The notes beneath the pieces were generated by a model. That model was not told the DNA's origin, made no database searches, and saw only the letters and a program-made list of their open reading frames with translations. A DNA stretch of 64,000 nucleotides. Origin: Nymphaea colorata. Taxonomy: Eukaryota > Streptophyta > Magnoliopsida > Nymphaeales > Nymphaeaceae. The DNA is taken from contig NC_045148.1 of the NCBI RefSeq assembly GCF_008831285.2, positions 21,817,002 through 21,881,001 on the forward strand, given 5' to 3'. Both the position numbers and the translations under genes were made by a program. Each line of letters starts with the position of its first letter. Position 1 is the first letter of the stretch. Shown piece after piece: positions 58,616 to 64,000 of the stretch.

Positions 58616-58829
58616 CATAGTATCATCAGTATCTGAATCTAATTGGATATGAATATATCTCAATCCAAACTAAATCCCATCGGATGTCATTTTCTAAATC
58701 CGAATTTGGTCCCATTTCTAAATTGAATATTAAGTTTTTTTTTCATATACAATTTTTTTCAAAATGGTTCAGTCGGATATCCAATTCAAATCAGATATCC
58801 AATTTCAATCGGATATATTGACATCCCTA
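58616..58829. mobile_element. MITE remnant related to 56910
   Basis: Its right end, reverse-complemented, reads TAGGGATGTCAATATATCCG, followed by GATTGAAATTGGATATCTGA. The left end is not clear. It belongs to the same sequence style as the MITE at 56910-57333 and the CRK-intron copies. Confidence 0.55.
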
Positions 58830-58916
58830 GTTACATTCAACACCTCGGCCGTTCATGGTATTGAATTCGATGACAAAACAAACCCCTTACAAGGACAAAT
58901 ATGTAGATGGAAGCTT

Positions 58917-59018
58917 TACCAGAAATTCAAAAAAGAAGTGAGCCGCGTATTGTGTAAGTTTCATGTTTACCAGAAATTCAAAAACGAAGTGAGCCCCGTA
59001 TTGTGCAACAAGTTCCAT
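58917..59018 (+). repeat. 51-bp tandem duplication
   Basis: Two units begin TACCAGAAATTCAAAAA(A/C)GAAG at 58917 and 58968 and share GTGAGCC-CGTATTGTG. The period is divisible by three and the frame reads YQKFK(K/N)EVS twice, but no gene is evident. Confidence 0.85.
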
Positions 59019-61676
59019 GGAGTCTCCATTTCTAGCATATTGTAAAAAAATGCTTAAATTTTGATGATATTTGAAGATAAGGTGTCATGTTTTTTATTTT
59101 TTAATTTTAACCAGGCCACACTAAAGCTGTGCATTGCCAAATGCCAACTAAAGAAGCCTGATGTTAGGAGCAATCGATCATCATGGTCCAGTAGTGCCCA
59201 CACCAAACCACCAAATTTCTTTTATTTCTAATTTAACTATTTATTATTTTTACATATTGGAGGCCGTTAAGACATGAAAAGGTTTTATTAACAGGTCGGA
59301 TGCCTACCCTCCAGCAGATCCATTTCTTGGGAGCAAAAAAACGAATGGGGAGGCTTCTATTTTGACTTCAGCATTGGGATTTAGCCTCCCACTTCTATTT
59401 ACCCTAAAATTCTGTTTACACAAAAAGATGGAAGACCAACCCGTGCAGTTAAGACAGCATGACTGTTTAATTTCCTTCATTTAGCTGGACCTGTAGTCAA
59501 AACAACATCACCCGAAACATAGAAGCCAGAAAAAATACAAGTTAGCACTCCATATCAAGGTATTGTAAGTGGTGGAGTCAGAAATTTTTGTCTTTAAACT
59601 TCAACCTTTAAAGAACACTCTAAGTTTAAATTTCAATCTTTAAGGGGAACTCATATGCAAATAAAGTAAATTTTATGGGCCTGTGTGCCTAAAACATTAC
59701 TCGGCCACTGGATCAGAGCCCAATTGGAAGTCTTCTCTTTAATTTTGTTGTCTATTATAGCTTTCATGGATGAACGGTTCCAAAATGCACCTTTGAGACA
59801 CTTTTTGCAGCATATGAGGGTGTATCTGTGACACTCGACTCTCTTATCTTTTTTCTCTTTATTTAATTTTTGAAATACTAATACGGATCTGGCCAAAGTT
59901 CTTACGTACACTAATACCTTGTCCTAGATGGGGAGTCATAGACACCCAATCCAACCCAAACCAATGGATGGGATGGATGGAATTCCAATAATACAATATG
60001 TTGTCACAAAAGTACATCTTCACAAACAAACTGGTGACTAAGTTTACATTATGGTTTTAGAACATCTGGTGTGAACAAACACTCCAGGACCGACTGTTGT
60101 TAGAAACTTGGCTCTCTCTCTCTCTCTCTCTCACTTTCTTAACACACCAAGAAAATCGAATCAGAAGAAAGAAAGACATAGAAAGAACACACAAAGATTT
60201 TAAGTGGTTTGGAGACAACGTTTTCTTAGGTCCATGGCCACCACACAAAGCAGTTTCCACTATCAGAAAAAAATTACAAAGTACAAGCTAAAACAACGTC
60301 CTCTTAAACATGATATTAGAGCAAAACCCACAAAATAAAAAATTACATAAATACCCTTACAAAAATTAGGGAAGGCTATCAAGTATGGATCAGACTCAAC
60401 ACTCCAACAGCAGTCACTGAAGCCATTATGTTTTTCAAAATTTTTGAAGGGGTCAAAGTGATCCATTCTGAGGTCAGTTGGATGAAGGGAGAATTTTATA
60501 GTAGAATGATCTCATCCTTTCTAGAAGAAAAGCTTCCATTTCATAAGATGCAATTCTTTTCATTATTTAACTCCAATTATGACAACCTTCCTCTTCTATT
60601 TCTCATCTTACAGCAGACACTGTTGTTTAGAGTAGAGAAACATGCTTCCACATTTTCTTAATATGAAATAAAATAGTTTATGAGATAAAAGGCTTTTTTG
60701 GAAGGTACTCTTTGAAATGGGTCTGGAGATGGCATGAAGCCGGTAGCTTTATCAGAGTATTATTTGATCACCTGTCTATGGACCGCATTAAATTTCAAAA
60801 CTCCTCCATCTTTTGGAGAAATCTGCCGTTTTTTTTTCACTTACATAGTGTGCTTCTATAAATGTGTACTATTGACTTGTGGTGACTATAATATCTTGCA
60901 CAATTTGTTCACACGAATTACTTGCAAACATGACTTCCACTCATCTTTCTCCCATGAGGGTGGGAAAATATCATCTTTGTAAAAATAATTGCTATCATTG
61001 ATATTTTTTTCAAATATTGTTGCATATACTTCAATGCTTAAAAAAAAATCATCAGGTTTCATACTTAATTTGTGTACATCCTCCTATCCCGTAACATTTA
61101 CGCTTGAAAATATGAAAATTATGAGCGCCATAATAATGTAATTGATACGGAAAATCAAATGGATTCATAAACTTGGCTAGGCTGGCAAAAAAATGTGTGT
61201 ATAATCAAACGGTAGTTAGCTGGGCTTTCCAAAGTATGTGAACACACAATTGGAATGTGTACATTAGAAAATATGAGGATTATGAGTGTCGCAATGGGTC
61301 TAAACTATTTATCAAATATTTAATGAACAATATAACATCATGAATGCTAGCTCAAATTTTAAAGTATATTGTTTTAATTACCATATAATGCAACAAAAAT
61401 CAATAGGGTTTGGTAGACCAACTCGGGGCAATGGTTGGTCTACTTCTCCAAGTGGCATAGGCTGCAATTTTTTGTGCAAGCTGAAGCAGCTTAAGACCTT
61501 GGAGGCAAAAGGGAAACAAGGGACGTCTCCAACAGGGTTGATGCAGATAGAGGCAAACAGTTTCTGTTTAGAACCCTAAGGCATCGATTCTATTTGCCCC
61601 TAAAGGGGAATCTACATTAATCTGTCAAACTTAAAACTAAAAAGTGAATCATTGAAAAAAAATCGAGCTATTTGTT
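59019..61676. other. Spacer with a possible LTR remnant
   Basis: A plus-strand segment at about 60100-60310 starts TGTTAGAAACTTGG, has a CT tract (60112-60132) and ends CTTAAACA. It precedes TGATATTAGAGC (60311-60322), which is two changes from a copia primer-binding site, so it may be a solo LTR. Short frames at 60428-60980 and 61340-61579 have no recognised motif. Confidence 0.4.
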
Positions 61677-63135
61677 CAGCTCCTGTTCTCAGCCTACATG
61701 TTCAGCTCGACTGCAGGTTCTCTCAACCCTTCACTGAGTCACAAACTCAGGCAGTCATATTTGCTTCTATTCAAAGGCTATAGTTTCTTCTCTGATTTAA
61801 GACGGCAAAAGAGCTTAACCAATGGAGGAAAGAGAGAGGAAACAGAATTTGGGGCTGTCGGACTGTAATGAGGTGTTTTTTTTTTTTTGGGTGCGCTTTG
61901 AACTATTTCTCTGTTTTCTCTAAGGAGAGCTTGATAGTGATATTCTGAGATCCCTGGATTTTCTGCCTCTTGAACATGAGCATCAAAGCAGAAATTCGTG
62001 AAGACTGCTCTGTTCGCGTCAAACGAACACCACCGAGTCGGGATTCATCGAAGATCTTCATTCACTACTCTCCATTTTGCTCTCGGCCCTGCAACTATGG
62101 CTTCTCTATTTTCTGAAGGTTAGTTTTTTTTCTCTTTCTCGGCGTCAAGAGAATTTGAGTTTCGGAAGTCGGGGAGTCAATACTTGGAGCCAGAAAAGGA
62201 GGAGGAAGATGTCTGCTGCTGCTCAAGGGAGACCTGCTGCTTGGCCTGCTTACCGAAGGAAAGGGGGAAGTGAACCCGCATCCCCTCTTATATCTCTGCC
62301 TCCTCTCCCTCCATGGTCATGTCTCCGGATCGATCTTTGCACGATGACAGGAAGAGATGCAAGTGATCATGTTTTGTGGAAGCCCAGCTGACCATTGTCT
62401 TCCTTCTCTAAGAAAAATAAGAAGGAACTATGGCAGACCAAGAAAAGAATAATGGCGACATCAGTAATTCAGAAAGTTTTCAGGTGATGACTGATTCCTT
62501 CTTTTTACATCATTCTGATAATCCCGAAAGTGTGTTGGTATCTCAAGCACTTAACGGTGACAATTTTGCCATTTGGAGTAGAGCGATGATAATGGCCTTC
62601 TCAGCAAAAAATAAATTAGGCTTGGTAGATGGATTTATCAAAGAGCCAAAAGAAGGAGATAAGAATCGTGCCTTATGGGTTAGATGCAATAATATGGTTC
62701 TTTCATGGATTTTAAATTAGCAAAGAAATTGCTGCTAGTATTGCTTATGCTACTTCTGCTCAAGATGTATGGAAAGATTTAAAAAACAGGTTTACTCAGA
62801 GTTTAGCAACAAGAATATATCAACTGCAGTTCTATATGTCAACTTCAACAAGAGACTCTATCAGTTACTATGTACTACACAAACACTAAGACGTTATGGG
62901 ATGAACTTAACTCTTGTTCTCCCATACCGTCTTGTTCATGTGGTGCTATGAGAATTTACTCAGATCATATTCAAAGAGAAAGAGTAATCCAATTCTTGAT
63001 GGGGCTAAATGACTTATAGGGAGCAATTCGTGGTCAAATCTTACTACTTGATCCCTTGCCCAACATTAACAAAGTTTATGCTTTAGTTCTACAGAAAGAA
63101 AAACAACATGAAGCAAGATTCACGCCGTCACATTC
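61677..63135 (+). mobile_element. Ty1/copia leader and frameshifted gag
   Basis: A leader (61677-62429) whose first 179 bases match 54392-54569 leads to ATG 62430. Gag begins with an acidic N-terminus, then FFLHHSDNPESVLVSQALNG and WSRAMIMAFSAKNKLGLVDG, the usual copia gag opening. A stop at 62718-62720 follows SWILN. Beyond it, other frames carry RIYQLQFYMSTST-like, SCGAMRIYSDH, RERVIQFLMGLND and LPNINKVYALVLQKEKQ, which continue the gag (UBN2-type) domain to about 63110. At least two shifts are present. Protease and pol are absent; sequence changes character after about 63135. Confidence 0.85.
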
Positions 63136-64000
63136 CTCGTCACTAGTTCAGCCTCCACTGGAACCTGGACGAGGACATCCCCTGCAGCCACCGGATCTCC
63201 ATTGCCGCCGACTTCATTGTCATCGACATCAGTGCTATATAAGACGAAAATGTGCTGTTCTTGAGAGGAGATGAGGCCATGCCGTTACGGTGCCAGGTGC
63301 TCTATCTCTCCCTCTTTCTTATGTGTGTTACACTAGACAGACCGCGTCGTGGTTGGCTGGCAAGACAACAGAATTCCCTGCAGGGGTTTGGTTCACCCAG
63401 TGCTCTTCGGATGTTAGGAGGAGAGACCACTATAGTTGAACTGGAAAGCTTCACATGGTTATAGAAATCATAAGCTTGTCCAAATGGGACTCAAGAAACC
63501 ATGGTTATACTCTGAAAAGAAATAACCGGTGACATGTCGTTGACCATTTAACATTCCAAGTCTGGAAACCGTATTCACTAGAACCTGCAGGTACCTTAGT
63601 TAGTACACATGCTTTGATGTTTGCCGGTGGAAACATAAAAAACGAGCTGACAATAGCTGGGGCGCAGCTAATATTTGTCAATCCCAGGTCAAACTGTAGA
63701 TTATGAACAACCTATACAACTTGTTAGCAGTTCCATTCAGATGATGAGGTGAGATTTGATCTGGCAAGCTGTTACCTCTTTTTACAACCCGTTATTATAA
63801 ATGAGCTCTTTGAACTTTTGCTTCCGCAAGTTATTTTTAGTTTATCAACTTGTGCTTTTAATTAGTTTACACAAGAAGAAAATGTAGTCTCCCTTAAACA
63901 CAAAAAGTGAATATAGTCTGACTCAACAGTTGGAAATTAGTGGACAATGTATCATAACAGCAAAATAAGTGACGCAGAATTTGAAGTTATAAGTTAAGCA
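63136..64000. other. Unassigned sequence downstream of copia gag
   Basis: From about 63140 to 63290 base composition rises sharply and a frame reads WNLDEDIPCSHRISIAADFI, which looks protein-like but matches no family I can name. The remaining sequence to the window end has no recognised feature. Confidence 0.35.

Overview
The window reads as a repeat-rich intergenic block of a flowering-plant nuclear genome. The evidence is the families present: NBS-LRR, DUF26 cysteine-rich receptor-like kinase (CRK) with plant introns, LRR receptor kinase, Ty1/copia elements primed by initiator tRNA-Met, a BED-finger/hAT_C transposon, and a plant LINE with a DUF4283/zinc-knuckle ORF1. Long (AT)n and (AT)n(AG)n microsatellites and AT-rich spacers fit this. 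The sequence alone does not settle the species. I found no protein-coding gene that is clearly intact; every recognisable gene is truncated, frameshifted or stopped.

Layout. 1-5 kb: a broken CC-NB-ARC resistance-gene fragment (minus) and a decayed copia pol (plus). 5-17 kb: a diverged dispersed repeat in two parts (A at 5862-6715 and 15992-16715; B at 6850-7010 and 10300-10530) around a full-length hAT transposon (10718-15275) with an 8-bp target-site duplication, CATAAAAG. 17-23 kb: a small two-helix membrane-protein pseudogene, a MITE-like element, a tandem duplication and AT-rich spacer. 23.4-28.3 kb: minus-strand copia sequence in an internal-LTR-internal order, whose integrase is broken exactly where an inverted copy of the hAT end, including its target duplication and flank, begins. 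28.4-32.9 kb: a plus-strand copia element with a 5' LTR, primer-binding site and degenerate gag-pol.

34.4-43.0 kb holds three tandem CRK remnants: one lone kinase exon, one copy with exons 1-4, and one copy with exons 3-7. In the last copy, exons 1-2 have been replaced by a perfect 31-bp-arm palindrome. All three carry disabling lesions. 45-49.4 kb has the C-terminal end of an LRR receptor kinase, a plant-conserved single-exon ORF with one in-frame stop, and an LRR-protein pseudogene. 50.2-53.3 kb is a minus-strand LINE that keeps its 5' part but has lost its reverse transcriptase. 53.5-64 kb has the 5' end of another copia element, a second LINE ORF1 fragment, MITEs, a frameshifted copia gag and otherwise unannotatable sequence.

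No operon-like or pathway-like cooperation between genes is visible. The interest lies in genome rearrangement: the palindrome that replaced a receptor ectodomain, the mobilised hAT junction, internal-LTR-internal copia structures and complementary partial CRK copies. I do not see convincing evidence of an undescribed functional system.
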